DNA of 64,000 nt from CADEDV01 sp048498035. GTDB taxonomy: Bacteria > Bacteroidota > Bacteroidia > Chitinophagales > Chitinophagaceae. Under the pieces are notes generated by a model. That model made no database searches, had not been told where the DNA came from, and saw only the letters and a list, made by a program, of their open reading frames with translations. Location of the stretch: contig JBEHYT010000020.1 in assembly GCA_048498035.1 (NCBI GenBank), positions 1-64,000 on the forward strand, in the 5' to 3' direction. The translations under genes were made by a program, and so were the position numbers. This document shows positions 1 to 7,629 of this stretch, piece by piece. Each line of letters starts with the position of its first letter. Within the stretch, counting starts at the first letter, position 1.

Positions 1-90
1 GCAACTCGGCCCGCCGGCCGTGGAGGCAAAAAAGCCGCAAGCGATGCAATTGCCCAACTTCATGGGATATGCTAAAATTTTCCCCGGACA
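1..90 (-). mobile_element. Partial copy of interspersed TIR element (truncated by window edge)
   Basis: Read on the minus strand, this segment begins at position 90 with TGTCCGGGGAAA and continues into a GC-rich stretch. It matches the left part of the complete element at 25255-25343 base for base with few differences, including the shared GC-rich run around CGGCCGGCGGGCCG. The rest of the copy lies outside the window. No ORF is present. The flank (91-170) carries the same AT-rich GAATC and CACATTAGCACATT motifs that flank the copy at 25615-25723. The match is seen directly; calling it mobile is inference from two copies with matching termini. Confidence 0.6.
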
Positions 91-170
91 CTAGTGATTA
101 TCGAATCAGCGAATCGCCGAATTAGAAATTAATCAGCACATTAGCACATTTCCACATTAATCATTTTCCT
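91..170. repeat. AT-rich flank repeat shared with 25615-25723
   Basis: This stretch contains ATTATCGAATCAGCGAAT followed by ATTAGAAATTAATCAGCAC and related words. The same string, with minor changes, occurs at about 25661-25716, and a shorter version occurs at 4262-4336. It directly abuts the TIR of the element at 1-90, so it probably belongs to a composite intergenic repeat family. No coding potential is visible. Confidence 0.7.
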
Positions 171-240
171 GCAACGCTCTAAAAGTAAAAACCCCATTTC
201 AACTTCGTTGAAACGGGGTCTTTGTGCCCAGGACTGGATT
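171..240. repeat. Direct repeat copy 1: tRNA-Leu 3' end plus terminator
   Basis: A 70-bp unit almost identical to 340-408. It contains the terminator hairpin (191-219) and the last 16 nt of the tRNA-Leu(CAG) gene (225-240, minus strand). After position 240 the sequence departs from the functional tRNA, although a damaged T-arm-like hairpin remains. It may be a decayed tandem tRNA copy or the footprint of an insertion at the tRNA 3' end. No integrase gene is nearby. Confidence 0.8.
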
Positions 241-339
241 GCATATCCAGAGACTCCTGCGAGGGGCGTACCCAAATCCCCCGGCCCCCTTTCGGTGGCC
301 CTGGTGTTTTCACTTTTTTCGCTTTTGCAAGCAAGACTT

Positions 340-408
340 GCAACGCTAAAAAGTAAAAACCCCATTTCAACTTCGTTGAAACGGGGTCTTTGTGCCCAGG
401 ACTGGATT
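340..408. repeat. Direct repeat copy 2, overlapping the functional tRNA-Leu 3' end
   Basis: This is the partner of 171-240, offset by about 168 bp, with one small indel/substitution near the left end. It includes the tRNA terminator (359-387) and the 16 tRNA nucleotides 393-408. The spacing is too short to hold a mobile element, so a deletion or a local duplication is more likely. Confidence 0.8.
359..387 (-). terminator. Intrinsic terminator of tRNA-Leu
   Basis: The arms ACCCC and TTTCAAC pair with GTTGAAA and GGGGT around a TTC loop, with one A-C mismatch. On the minus strand the hairpin is followed by a TTTTTACTTTT tract. It begins just past the tRNA 3' end. A second copy lies at 191-219. 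Confidence 0.85.
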
Positions 409-474
409 CGAACCAGCACACCTCGCGGCGCCGCCACCTGAAGACGGTGCGTCTACCAATTTCGCCACCTGGGC
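393..474 (-). tRNA. tRNA-Leu, anticodon CAG
   Basis: The minus strand folds into a complete class II tRNA. The acceptor arm GCCCAGG pairs with CCTGGGC and the discriminator is A. The anticodon stem CCGTC/GGCGG encloses loop TTCAGGT, so the anticodon is CAG. A long variable arm follows, then T-arm GCTGG-TTCGAAT-CCAGT. The 3' CCA is not encoded, which fits the presence of a CCA-adding-type nucleotidyltransferase at 6093-7532. The gene is 82 nt and decodes CUG. Confidence 0.97.
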
Positions 475-482
475 AAGTTATT

Positions 483-532
483 GATCTGGAGGTAATTACC
501 AGCAGATCAACTGTTGGCGGGCTGCAAAGATA
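483..532 (-). promoter_or_regulatory. tRNA-Leu promoter and leader palindrome
   Basis: On the minus strand TATCTTTG (525-532) matches the Bacteroidota -7 consensus TAnnTTTG, with TTTG or TTG about 18-21 bp upstream. Between it and the tRNA lies an imperfect 26-bp palindrome (483-508) with outer arms GATCTG and CAGATC and core GGTAATTACC. The palindrome may be a pre-tRNA leader hairpin or a protein site; nothing here decides between them. Confidence 0.6.
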
Positions 533-570
533 AGGGGAAGAAATGAAATTCAACAAATGATTGCACAACT

Positions 571-873
571 TTATAACGAGCCCTGGCGGCCAAATGGCCT
601 CGTCCGGGCACGGTGCTGAAGCCAGTCTACCGACAATACACCCGGCACCTCTTCCAGGTGTCTGCCCAGGTAGGCAACACGGTCTTTTTCCACCCGGCAA
701 ACCACCAACAGCCGGTGGTGCTGCTCGGAAAGGCACTGGCTTAAAATTGTATCAACGGGAATTCCTTTTCTATGTAACAGGCCCGCCACCTGTGAGAGTG
801 TCAGTAGCGGTGAAGACGTGTGTACGGTATAACAACAGGAGGGAAGCAGGGCTTCGTCAGGATATGGATTCAT
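571..873 (-). CDS. Stand-alone ACT-like domain protein
   Basis: A 100-residue protein with the beta-alpha-beta-beta-alpha-beta pattern of an ACT regulatory domain. Residues ~14-80 resemble the first half of acetolactate synthase small subunits: a YTV strand, then a helix with LLHRKGIPVDTIL, then the strand LLVVCRV, then a helix ending in VPGVLSVDWL. The usual second domain of IlvH/IlvN is absent and no ilv gene is nearby. ACT domains normally bind amino acids and act allosterically; the ligand here is unknown. The start ATG at 871-873 is the only upstream methionine. No partner gene or operon is evident. The fold assignment is inferred from pattern, not from a profile search. Confidence 0.6.
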   Translation of the reverse strand: MNPYPDEALLPSCCYTVHTSSPLLTLSQVAGLLHRKGIPVDTILSQCLSEQHHRLLVVCRVEKDRVAYLGRHLEEVPGVLSVDWLQHRARTRPFGRQGSL

Positions 874-1286
874 ACTGCAAAGTTACAAATTCTGAAAAAA
901 AGGTGATGTAGACACATCTCCTCGGATGGGGTTTAACTTTTACCGAACACCCCTATTATCACATGAGAAAATCCAAAATAGAGGGAGGGGCCTGGAAAGG
1001 TCCTCCCGCAGTTGTCTTCCGGACGTGTGACCTGGATTAGTTATGCCCCGGTGCAACTACTATCTGCTTTGTATTGCTGAGAAAACGAACCACAACCAGG
1101 GAACGGATTTCAGAAATCATTGTCGCATATAAAGACACGCGAAACGAAGAAAAGGACTATATAAAACGGATATTTTTTTTTATTCCTGCCGTGTACTATC
1201 AACATAAAAAAGGCAGTCCCGCAGGACTGCCCATTACCAATAACGCAAATGCAAGATTACATACACTTCGAATTCATTTGTAGATC
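874..1286. other. Intergenic region without a convincing gene
   Basis: No credible ORF is present. A GC-rich imperfect hairpin lies at 983-1007 (GGGAGGGGCC versus GGTCCTCCC), and a terminator of the following minus-strand gene lies at 1212-1231. Nothing else is recognisable. Confidence 0.5.
1212..1231 (-). terminator. Terminator of small membrane protein gene 1287-1577
   Basis: Perfect 8-bp stem GGCAGTCC/GGACTGCC with loop CGCA, followed on the minus strand by TTTTTT. It lies 55 bp past the stop codon of the gene that it serves. Confidence 0.85.
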
Positions 1287-1577
1287 TTAACTTTCAACTT
1301 CAGTTGTAGTTACACGTTTTGTATTTCCGTACGGATCTTTTACCACGGTTGTTGTTTTGCTTTTGCTTCTGCCACCGCTGAAGGCTGCAATCAGGATAAT
1401 CAGTAACACTGCACCTGCCACCCACATCCAGTTTTGCTGAAACCAGTTTCCTACTTTTTCCTTATCAACCTGTACGGCGGGATTATTATCCTGCGCCATT
1501 GCCTGCTGAGTTACCACACTGATCATCACCAATACGGCAACCGCACGCGACGCTAAAAATGACATCATCTGTTTCAT
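1287..1577 (-). CDS. Small single-pass membrane protein
   Basis: The 96-residue product begins MKQMMSF and has an N-terminal hydrophobic stretch ending AMAQ that looks like a signal peptide. A short polar segment with FQQNWMW follows, then a transmembrane helix (~49-66), then a basic/threonine-rich cytoplasmic or periplasmic tail (KTTTVVKDPYGNTKRV). A longer frame extends upstream, but the ATG at 1575-1577 gives a proper signal sequence. The family is not recognised. It stands alone, with its own terminator at 1212-1231. Confidence 0.65.
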   Translation of the reverse strand: MKQMMSFLASRAVAVLVMISVVTQQAMAQDNNPAVQVDKEKVGNWFQQNWMWVAGAVLLIILIAAFSGGRSKSKTTTVVKDPYGNTKRVTTTEVES

Positions 1578-1715
1578 AACCTTTGGTTTGGTGAATAATA
1601 CCTTCACCAATCCAATCCCTGTGCCAGCCACGATTTCAGGTAATGAAGGCGCCCAAAACAGCGCTTTTTTGTGGAATCAGGGAAACAAAAAGGGCAGCAG
1701 CGCCCCACCTGGTGG

Positions 1716-3152
1716 CTATTTCGGATACTGCGCGTCCACAGAAAGGCTGATAATATCTTTATCGCCTTCCCGGTAATAATAGCTTAGTACGATGGTAACG
1801 GTATCATCCAGCACCATTTCAAGGTAATTGGGATCATCATAGCGAAACCTGGTTTTGGCCTGCGGAAAAAGGCTCCGCAGTTCATCACCGATCTTCAGGT
1901 ACCTGGCCCGCAGCCGTCCCTGCAGGTTTGCCTTTTTCTCCTCGTCGATATAACTCGTCCAATAATAATAGTTGTATTGGCTGTTTTTCAGGAATTCAGT
2001 AAGAATTGTTTCCAGCGCTCCGGGGAGCTCCAGCGATGATGACCAGGCGTCTCCGGCCCATCGTTTTGCATGAACCTTGCGCTTGCGGAAACTGTGCAGG
2101 CGATCGTTCAGATCATGTGCGCTAGCCAAAACCTGGTTCAACACAGCGCCAAGGTTGCGGATTACCGGATCGGTTTCATTGGCATAGCCTGCATCCAGTT
2201 TTTTCTGTGCCAGCGCCTCCAGTGCGCCATTCCCGGTACGATGCGCAAAGTTGATGATAACTCTCAATTCCCCTTTGCCGGTCAGTCCGTCACTAATCGC
2301 ATCCGTATAGAAAGCCGCAGCGCGTTCACGCTCACCACAACTGTCGAGGTAACCCGCCGCGATCCATTTCATCTTGCCGGAATCATTCCATTCAGGGTGC
2401 TGATCAAGGATATCGCTGGTTACATTGGCGTAATTATCGGCGTTCGTATATCCGTATTTGTCGATGGTGTTCCGGGAGGCGGTGTCTAACTGTGCGATGG
2501 TTTGTAATCCCCGCAGCGTTAATCCCAGCAATATCGTATCCTGTTCCTGTTCGGTCTTTTGTTTCCAGGCCTGGTTAATCGCTACGTACCTCGTCCAGCG
2601 TGTTAAAAACGGCGATTGCAGCGCCAGCGCGATGTAATGGTTGGCTTCTTCTTCTTTGTCAAGGTATGCTGCTATTTCTCCCATACCTGCAAGATACTCT
2701 ACGTAGCCCGGGCCAAAATTGCCGTAGCGAATCTCATAGGTTTGGCCGTTAAATTTATACCGCAACGGGAAATGCGAGGAGTCGGCACCAAAGTATTGAT
2801 AGTCGTCTTTTACCTTCACCAGTTCATTGTACGACTGCTTCCTGTTGCCGATCCTTCCATATAAAAAGCCAAGTTCATATTGTGACACGGCGCGGAAATA
2901 GCGGGCTACATTTTTTTCGTCATCGCTCCCTTTTTGCAATACGCCATCAAGCAACGGTTGAATAACGGACAGGTAGGAGTTCAGCCCTTCGATAATCCGG
3001 TCGTGGTTATTATTGATCGTTACCGTGTCCTGGTACTTGCGCATGGCATTGTACTGGCTTACAGCTTTGGCGAGGTCATCGGCGGGCGTTTGTGCGCCGG
3101 CAATGCCATAACCAAACAGGAAGGCCGGCAAAAGAAGAAAAAGCGGTCGCAT
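1716..3152 (-). CDS. Secreted helical-repeat (TPR-like) protein of unknown function
   Basis: The 478-residue protein starts with a clear signal peptide (residues ~1-20, ending GIAGAQ). Residues ~30-330 are mostly helical, with TPR-like spacing of small and aromatic residues, for example RYFRAVSQYELGFLYGRIGNRKQSYNEL and AAGYLDSCGERERAAAFYTDAI. The C-terminal part is mixed, ending in a predicted beta segment with TVTIVLSYYYREGDKDIISL. No catalytic motif is visible. TPR-like exported proteins commonly mediate protein contacts in the envelope, but no partner can be named. It is transcribed alone on the minus strand. Confidence 0.75.
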   Translation of the reverse strand: MRPLFLLLPAFLFGYGIAGAQTPADDLAKAVSQYNAMRKYQDTVTINNNHDRIIEGLNSYLSVIQPLLDGVLQKGSDDEKNVARYFRAVSQYELGFLYGRIGNRKQSYNELVKVKDDYQYFGADSSHFPLRYKFNGQTYEIRYGNFGPGYVEYLAGMGEIAAYLDKEEEANHYIALALQSPFLTRWTRYVAINQAWKQKTEQEQDTILLGLTLRGLQTIAQLDTASRNTIDKYGYTNADNYANVTSDILDQHPEWNDSGKMKWIAAGYLDSCGERERAAAFYTDAISDGLTGKGELRVIINFAHRTGNGALEALAQKKLDAGYANETDPVIRNLGAVLNQVLASAHDLNDRLHSFRKRKVHAKRWAGDAWSSSLELPGALETILTEFLKNSQYNYYYWTSYIDEEKKANLQGRLRARYLKIGDELRSLFPQAKTRFRYDDPNYLEMVLDDTVTIVLSYYYREGDKDIISLSVDAQYPK

Positions 3153-3256
3153 CTTTTTTTGCTAAAACTACTGTTCTGCTGAGTAGCTGAAGTACCCGCC
3201 AGTGGGTAAAAAGCAAACCTGGAGGCTTAGGAAAAAAGCCCCGTTGGGATGATGGA

Positions 3257-3284
3257 TCCCGGGAAAAAGGCAAAAAGCCCGGGG
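3257..3284 (-). terminator. Possible terminator of dapD
   Basis: Two copies of the self-complementary CCCGGG (3258-3263 and 3278-3283) can pair across a 14-nt A/G-rich loop just beyond the dapD stop. The T-tract on the minus strand lies in the loop rather than after the stem, so the call is weak. Confidence 0.35.
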
Positions 3285-3289
3285 CTGGA

Positions 3290-4096
3290 CTAAATACTTA
3301 CATTAAAATCGCGCAGCGCATCATTCAGGCTCGTTTTCAAATCCGTGCTGGCCTTGCGCTGACCAATGATCAATGCGCAACCCACACCGTATTCTCCGGC
3401 AGGAAATTTCTTTGTATAAGTACCCGGGATTACAACACTTCGCGCGGGTACGCGGCCTTTGTATTCTTTAGGTGCTGCACCACTTACGTCGATGATCTTG
3501 GTAGACTGTGTTAATACTACATTGGCGCCCAGCACTGCTTCTTTCTCTACTATCACTCCTTCTACCACGATACAGCGGCTGCCGATAAAACATCCATCCT
3601 CTACAATTACCGGGCTGGCTTGCAAAGGCTCCAGCACACCACCGATTCCGACACCGCCGCTCAGGTGTACGCCTTTTCCAATCTGCGCACAACTGCCCAC
3701 GGTAGCCCAGGTGTCTACCATCGTACCCTCATCCACATATGCACCGATATTTACATAAGAGGGCATCAATACCACATTTTTTCCCAGGAACGCACCATAC
3801 CGCGCCACCGCATGCGGAACGGCGCGTACCCCCAAATCCTTATAGTTTTTCTTCAACAACATTTTGTCATGAAACTCAAATGGCTCCAGGGTCCAGGTTT
3901 GCATCTGCTGGATTCCAAAATACAGCAGAATGGCCTGCTTTACCCACTCATTCACTACCCAGCCATTAGCACCAGGCTCTGCTACGCGCAATTTTCCCTT
4001 ATCTAAATCCTCGATGATACCATGAATAACATCACTGTATTTTTCCTCCTTTAACAACTCGCGGTTGTCCCAGGCTTCCTGTATCAAATCTTTCAT
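3290..4096 (-). CDS. dapD: 2,3,4,5-tetrahydropyridine-2,6-dicarboxylate N-succinyltransferase
   Basis: DapD transfers a succinyl group from succinyl-CoA to tetrahydrodipicolinate in the succinylase branch of lysine/meso-diaminopimelate synthesis. The 268-residue product has an N-terminal helical domain (from MKDLIQEAW) and a left-handed beta-helix with hexapeptide repeats across residues ~100-230, including GVGIGGVLEPLQASPVIVEDGCFIGSRC. The length and order match DapD enzymes. The open frame runs 59 codons further upstream, but that part translates tandem AT repeats, so the start at 4096 is chosen. No other dap gene is adjacent. The repeats at 4122-4184 lie directly upstream. Confidence 0.95.
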   Translation of the reverse strand: MKDLIQEAWDNRELLKEEKYSDVIHGIIEDLDKGKLRVAEPGANGWVVNEWVKQAILLYFGIQQMQTWTLEPFEFHDKMLLKKNYKDLGVRAVPHAVARYGAFLGKNVVLMPSYVNIGAYVDEGTMVDTWATVGSCAQIGKGVHLSGGVGIGGVLEPLQASPVIVEDGCFIGSRCIVVEGVIVEKEAVLGANVVLTQSTKIIDVSGAAPKEYKGRVPARSVVIPGTYTKKFPAGEYGVGCALIIGQRKASTDLKTSLNDALRDFNVSI

Positions 4097-4121
4097 AACG
4101 ATTCTTTTTTCAAAGCTAATA

Positions 4122-4184
4122 GATAACAGCTGAAAATTAACAGATAACAGGTGAAAATTAACGGATAACAGGTAAAAATTAAAA
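4122..4184. repeat. 21-bp tandem repeat, three copies, upstream of dapD
   Basis: Three units begin at 4122, 4143 and 4164, each starting GATAACAGGTGAAAATTAA or a one- to three-base variant. The period is exactly 21 bp, two helical turns. They lie 26 bp upstream of the dapD start codon, where they could bind a protein or be simple slippage repeats. Related GATAACAG words recur at 8186-8232. Confidence 0.75.
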
Positions 4185-4261
4185 ATGGAAACAAGAGCGA
4201 AAAACGAACAGTTAAAAGTGAGCAATAAAAAATGAAAAAGTAGGAAACAGGTTGGCGTGAG

Positions 4262-4336
4262 TCCATTAATCACATTTTCACATTTGTATTCACATTATCG
4301 AATCAGCGAATCGCCGAATCACTGAATTATCTATTA
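4262..4336. repeat. GAATC-type interspersed intergenic repeat
   Basis: The words CATTATCGAATCAGCGAATC and GCCGAATCACTGAATTAT match the flanks of the TIR elements at 91-130 and 25661-25690. No TGTCCGG terminus is present in this copy. The segment lies between the divergent dapD and glycosyltransferase genes. Confidence 0.6.
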
Positions 4337-4355
4337 ATGCTACTATTTTTGCAGT

Positions 4356-5504
4356 ATGAAGATCGGGTACGACGCAAAACGGGCATTCCATAACAGCACA
4401 GGATTGGGACACTACAGTCGCAGCCTGCTGCAGGCATTGGACACCTATTACCCGCAACATGATTATTACCTCTTTAATCCACGCCCCGGCCAATTTTCCC
4501 TTACCGGTCAGCACCTCCACGAAGTACAGCCTACCGGCTGGTTCAACCGCAGTTTTTCCTCGGCCTGGCGCAGTTCAGGGGTTACCCGCGACCTGCAAAA
4601 ATATGGGGTGCAATTATACCATGGGCTGAGTCACGAGATTCCCGTTGGCATCAACAAAACGGGTATTCCTTCCGTGGTTACCATGCACGACCTGATCCAC
4701 GAGCGCTACCCGGAACAATACAGCGCCATTGACAGGCGCATCTACTCCCGCAAGTTTCGCTATGCCTGCCAGCATGCCACACGCATCATCGCCATCAGCC
4801 AGCAAACCCGGAACGACCTGGTTGAATTTTATCATACGCCGGCTGAAAAAATTTCAGTTTGTTACCAAAGTTGTAATCCAGCCTTTGGCCAGGTAGTGTC
4901 TGCAGCAGAGAAAGAACGCGTTCGGGCTTTGTACGATTTACCAGCATCCTTTTTTCTCTCCGTAGGCTCCATCATTGAGCGGAAAAACCTTCTCAATTGT
5001 TGTAAAGCCGTGTTTCTCCTGCGCGACCGGCTGGATATTCCACTCGTGGTAATTGGAGAAGGAGGGAAATATAAGGAGCAGGTAAAAGATTATATACGCC
5101 AGAATAAGCTGCAGCAGAAAATTATTTTTCTGTCGGAAACCAAAGCTGCCCGCGAAACTGTGGCGTTCAAGAATGCGGCCGATTTCCCGGCCATCTATCA
5201 ATGTGCCACGGCTATGTTATACCCTTCTTTTTTTGAAGGGTTTGGCATCCCGGTACTGGAAGCACTCTGGAGCCGCCTGCCGGTAATTACGTCGAATGTA
5301 TCCTGCCTGCCTGAAGCCGGCGGGGACGCCGCATTTTATGTAAACCCTGCTATCGCCGAAGAGATTGCCGATGCCATGTATAAAATTGCCACCGAGCCGG
5401 AATTACGGTTGTCTATGGCTGTTAAAGGCATGGCGCATGCCGAACATTTTACCCCACAGCGCTGCGCTGCCGCAGTGATGAATTTGTATAAAGAAATATG
5501 GTAA
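4356..5504 (+). CDS. Glycosyltransferase family 4 (GT-B)
   Basis: The 382-residue protein has the two Rossmann-like domains of GT-B enzymes. An N-terminal acceptor domain carries LYHGLSHEIP and MHDLIHERYPEQ. A C-terminal nucleotide-sugar domain carries FFLSVGSIIERKNLLNCC and the family motif FEGFGIPVLEAL near residues 290-302, with the expected glutamates. Retaining GT4 enzymes of this kind typically act as mannosyl- or glucosyltransferases in surface polysaccharide synthesis; the substrate cannot be read here. A TATTTTTG promoter box (4344-4351) ends five bases before the ATG, so the transcript would be nearly leaderless. The gene overlaps the next one by 7 bp, suggesting one operon. Confidence 0.9.
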   Translation: MKIGYDAKRAFHNSTGLGHYSRSLLQALDTYYPQHDYYLFNPRPGQFSLTGQHLHEVQPTGWFNRSFSSAWRSSGVTRDLQKYGVQLYHGLSHEIPVGINKTGIPSVVTMHDLIHERYPEQYSAIDRRIYSRKFRYACQHATRIIAISQQTRNDLVEFYHTPAEKISVCYQSCNPAFGQVVSAAEKERVRALYDLPASFFLSVGSIIERKNLLNCCKAVFLLRDRLDIPLVVIGEGGKYKEQVKDYIRQNKLQQKIIFLSETKAARETVAFKNAADFPAIYQCATAMLYPSFFEGFGIPVLEALWSRLPVITSNVSCLPEAGGDAAFYVNPAIAEEIADAMYKIATEPELRLSMAVKGMAHAEHFTPQRCAAAVMNLYKEIW

Positions 5505-6067
5505 ATTTTGAAAATGATATCGAAGCCTGCCTGTCCGTGCTGCGAAACGGCGGGTTGATATTATATCCCACCGATACTGTTTGGGGAATTGGTTGCGACG
5601 CCACCAATCCCAAAGCCGTAGAACGCGTGTACACCCTCAAGCAACGACCTGATAACAAAGCGATGATCGTATTGCTGGCAGACGAACGGGATTTGCTGCA
5701 GTATGTAGCCAGCCCAGACCTGGCTGTTTTTGACTACCTGGCCCAATGCACCAAACCCACCACCGTTATTTATGAAGGCGCGATTGGCCTGGCCGGCAAC
5801 CTGGTAGGAGAAAACGGAAGCATCGCCATCCGGCTTTGCAAAGAGGATTTTTGCCGCCACCTGTTAAAACGATTCCGAAAACCGCTGGTTTCTACATCTG
5901 CCAATATATCCGGGGAACCTACTGCCGCTTCATTTGCTGCCATTAGTCCTCATATCCGGGCCGGGGTTGATTATGTGGTGCAATACCGGCAGGACGATAC
6001 AACACCTGCAACACCATCTTCTGTGATCAGTTGGAAAAACGGAATGGTGAATATCATTCGTCCCTGA
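5498..6067 (+). CDS. tsaC: L-threonylcarbamoyladenylate synthase (Sua5/YrdC/TsaC type)
   Basis: The enzyme makes threonylcarbamoyl-AMP from threonine, bicarbonate and ATP, the first step of t6A37 tRNA modification. The 189-residue single-domain product shows the YrdC signature YPTDTVWGIGCDA near residue 24, the KQRP loop, and the C-terminal motif KPLVSTSANISGEPT. It lacks the extra Sua5 domain, so it is TsaC-like. It overlaps the upstream glycosyltransferase by 7 bp and is followed by the CCA-type nucleotidyltransferase, another tRNA maturation gene. Confidence 0.92.
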   Translation: MVNFENDIEACLSVLRNGGLILYPTDTVWGIGCDATNPKAVERVYTLKQRPDNKAMIVLLADERDLLQYVASPDLAVFDYLAQCTKPTTVIYEGAIGLAGNLVGENGSIAIRLCKEDFCRHLLKRFRKPLVSTSANISGEPTAASFAAISPHIRAGVDYVVQYRQDDTTPATPSSVISWKNGMVNIIRP

Positions 6068-6092
6068 CTTACTGTGTTTATATTTGCGGTTT

Positions 6093-7532
6093 ATGGATAT
6101 CTCCTGCACAGCGCAAGAAAAAGCGATTTTTGAGAAAGTGACAACTGCCGCTGCTACCCTGGGTGTTGCAACCTACCTGGTGGGTGGTTTTGTGCGCGAT
6201 AAACTGCTGGGCCGCGATTCCAAAGACGCCGATATTGTATGCGTGGGCGATGGAATTACGCTGGCGCAGGAAGTGGCCCAATTGTTCAAACCTATACCTC
6301 AGGTAAATTTTTTTAAAACCTTTGGTACCGCTCATATCCGGGTTCCGTTGGATAAACACGGCAGCCAGCTTTTTGATGTAGAGTTTGTTGGAGCGCGCAA
6401 AGAAAGCTACCGGCCACAGTCGCGCAATCCCGACGTACTACCCGGTAGCCTGGAAGACGATCAATTGCGTCGCGATTTTACCATCAATGCACTTGCGATC
6501 AGCCTGAATAAAAGCGATTATGGCAGGTTAGTGGATCCGTTTAACGGGATTGCCGACCTGGAAGCAAAGATCATTCGGACGCCGCTGGAACCAGGCCGTA
6601 CATTCAGTGATGATCCATTGCGAATGCTACGTGCCATCCGCTTTGCCACGCAGCTTGGTTTTACCATTGAACCCGGCACCTGGGCAGGTATTTGTGCGCA
6701 TGCGCAACGGATTCATATCATTTCCCAGGAACGTATTACCGATGAGCTGAATAAGATCGTGGCGGCACCAAAACCCTCCGTTGGCTTTGACCTGTTGTAT
6801 AAAAGCGGTTTGCTGCAACTGATCTTTCCGCAAATGGTGGAACTGGCCGGTGCAGAATACAAAGATGGTTACGGACATAAGGATAATTTTTATCACACCC
6901 TGCAGGTGCTGGACAACCTGGCTGCCAATAGTGAAGACCTGTGGCTGCGCTGGGCAGCCATTCTGCATGATATTGCAAAGCCGGCCACCAAGCGTTTTGA
7001 AGAAGGTCATGGCTGGACGTTCCACGGACATGAGGTAGTAGGTGGACGAATGGTGCCGAAAATTTTCGGCAAATTAAAATTGCCGCAGAATGAAAAAATG
7101 AGGTTTGTGCGTAAGATGGTGGAATTGCATCTGCGTCCTATTAGTCTTACCAAAGAAAATATCACGGATTCCGCCATCCGGCGCTTGTTATTTGATGCCG
7201 GTGAAGATTTTGAATCGCTGATGTTGCTTTGCGAAGCGGATATTACTTCCAAAAATAAACAGAAGGTTAAACGCTATTTGGAAAATTTTCAACTGGTGCG
7301 GGAACGTTGTGCGGTGGTGGAAGAAAAGGATCATATCCGGAGCTGGCAGCCACCCATTAATGGTGAACTGATTATGGAGGTATTTGCATTGGCACCTTCC
7401 AAGCCTGTTGGCTTAATTAAAGATGCGGTAAAAGATGCTATCCTCGACGGTGTAATTCCCAACACCTACGAGGCAGCTTATGAGTGGATGCTGCAACGCG
7501 CCCGTGAATTGGGCATCGAACCCAAAAAGTAA
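6093..7532 (+). CDS. CCA-adding-type tRNA nucleotidyltransferase with HD domain
   Basis: A 479-residue class II nucleotidyltransferase/poly(A) polymerase family protein. The N-terminal catalytic domain carries LVGGFVRDKLLG and the DADIV metal-binding pair (residues ~45-50), followed by RRDFTINALA and DDPLRMLRAIRFATQLGF. An HD phosphohydrolase domain follows, with HDIAKPATKRF near residue 295 and HGHEVVGG. Enzymes of this form add or repair the 3' CCA of tRNAs, consistent with the local tRNA lacking CCA. ATG 6093 is preferred over an in-frame TTG at 6084, because the TATATTTG promoter box (6079-6086) overlaps that TTG. The resulting 5' leader is extremely short. Confidence 0.92.
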   Translation: MDISCTAQEKAIFEKVTTAAATLGVATYLVGGFVRDKLLGRDSKDADIVCVGDGITLAQEVAQLFKPIPQVNFFKTFGTAHIRVPLDKHGSQLFDVEFVGARKESYRPQSRNPDVLPGSLEDDQLRRDFTINALAISLNKSDYGRLVDPFNGIADLEAKIIRTPLEPGRTFSDDPLRMLRAIRFATQLGFTIEPGTWAGICAHAQRIHIISQERITDELNKIVAAPKPSVGFDLLYKSGLLQLIFPQMVELAGAEYKDGYGHKDNFYHTLQVLDNLAANSEDLWLRWAAILHDIAKPATKRFEEGHGWTFHGHEVVGGRMVPKIFGKLKLPQNEKMRFVRKMVELHLRPISLTKENITDSAIRRLLFDAGEDFESLMLLCEADITSKNKQKVKRYLENFQLVRERCAVVEEKDHIRSWQPPINGELIMEVFALAPSKPVGLIKDAVKDAILDGVIPNTYEAAYEWMLQRARELGIEPKK

Positions 7533-7629
7533 ATCCAGTACAAGAAACAGGCCAAATCTGGTCTCCAAATCTGCTGTAGATCAAGGGCTTTTAATTGCAG
7601 CTTTACAGCGAAATTCGTAAATTTGAAGT

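Noticed and set aside
171..408. Active integrated element at tRNA-Leu
   Set aside because: Only 168 bp separate the direct repeats and no integrase or cargo gene is present.
141..441. Short ORFs over the tRNA-Leu repeats
   Set aside because: They translate tRNA and terminator sequence on both strands and duplicate each other because of the DNA repeat.
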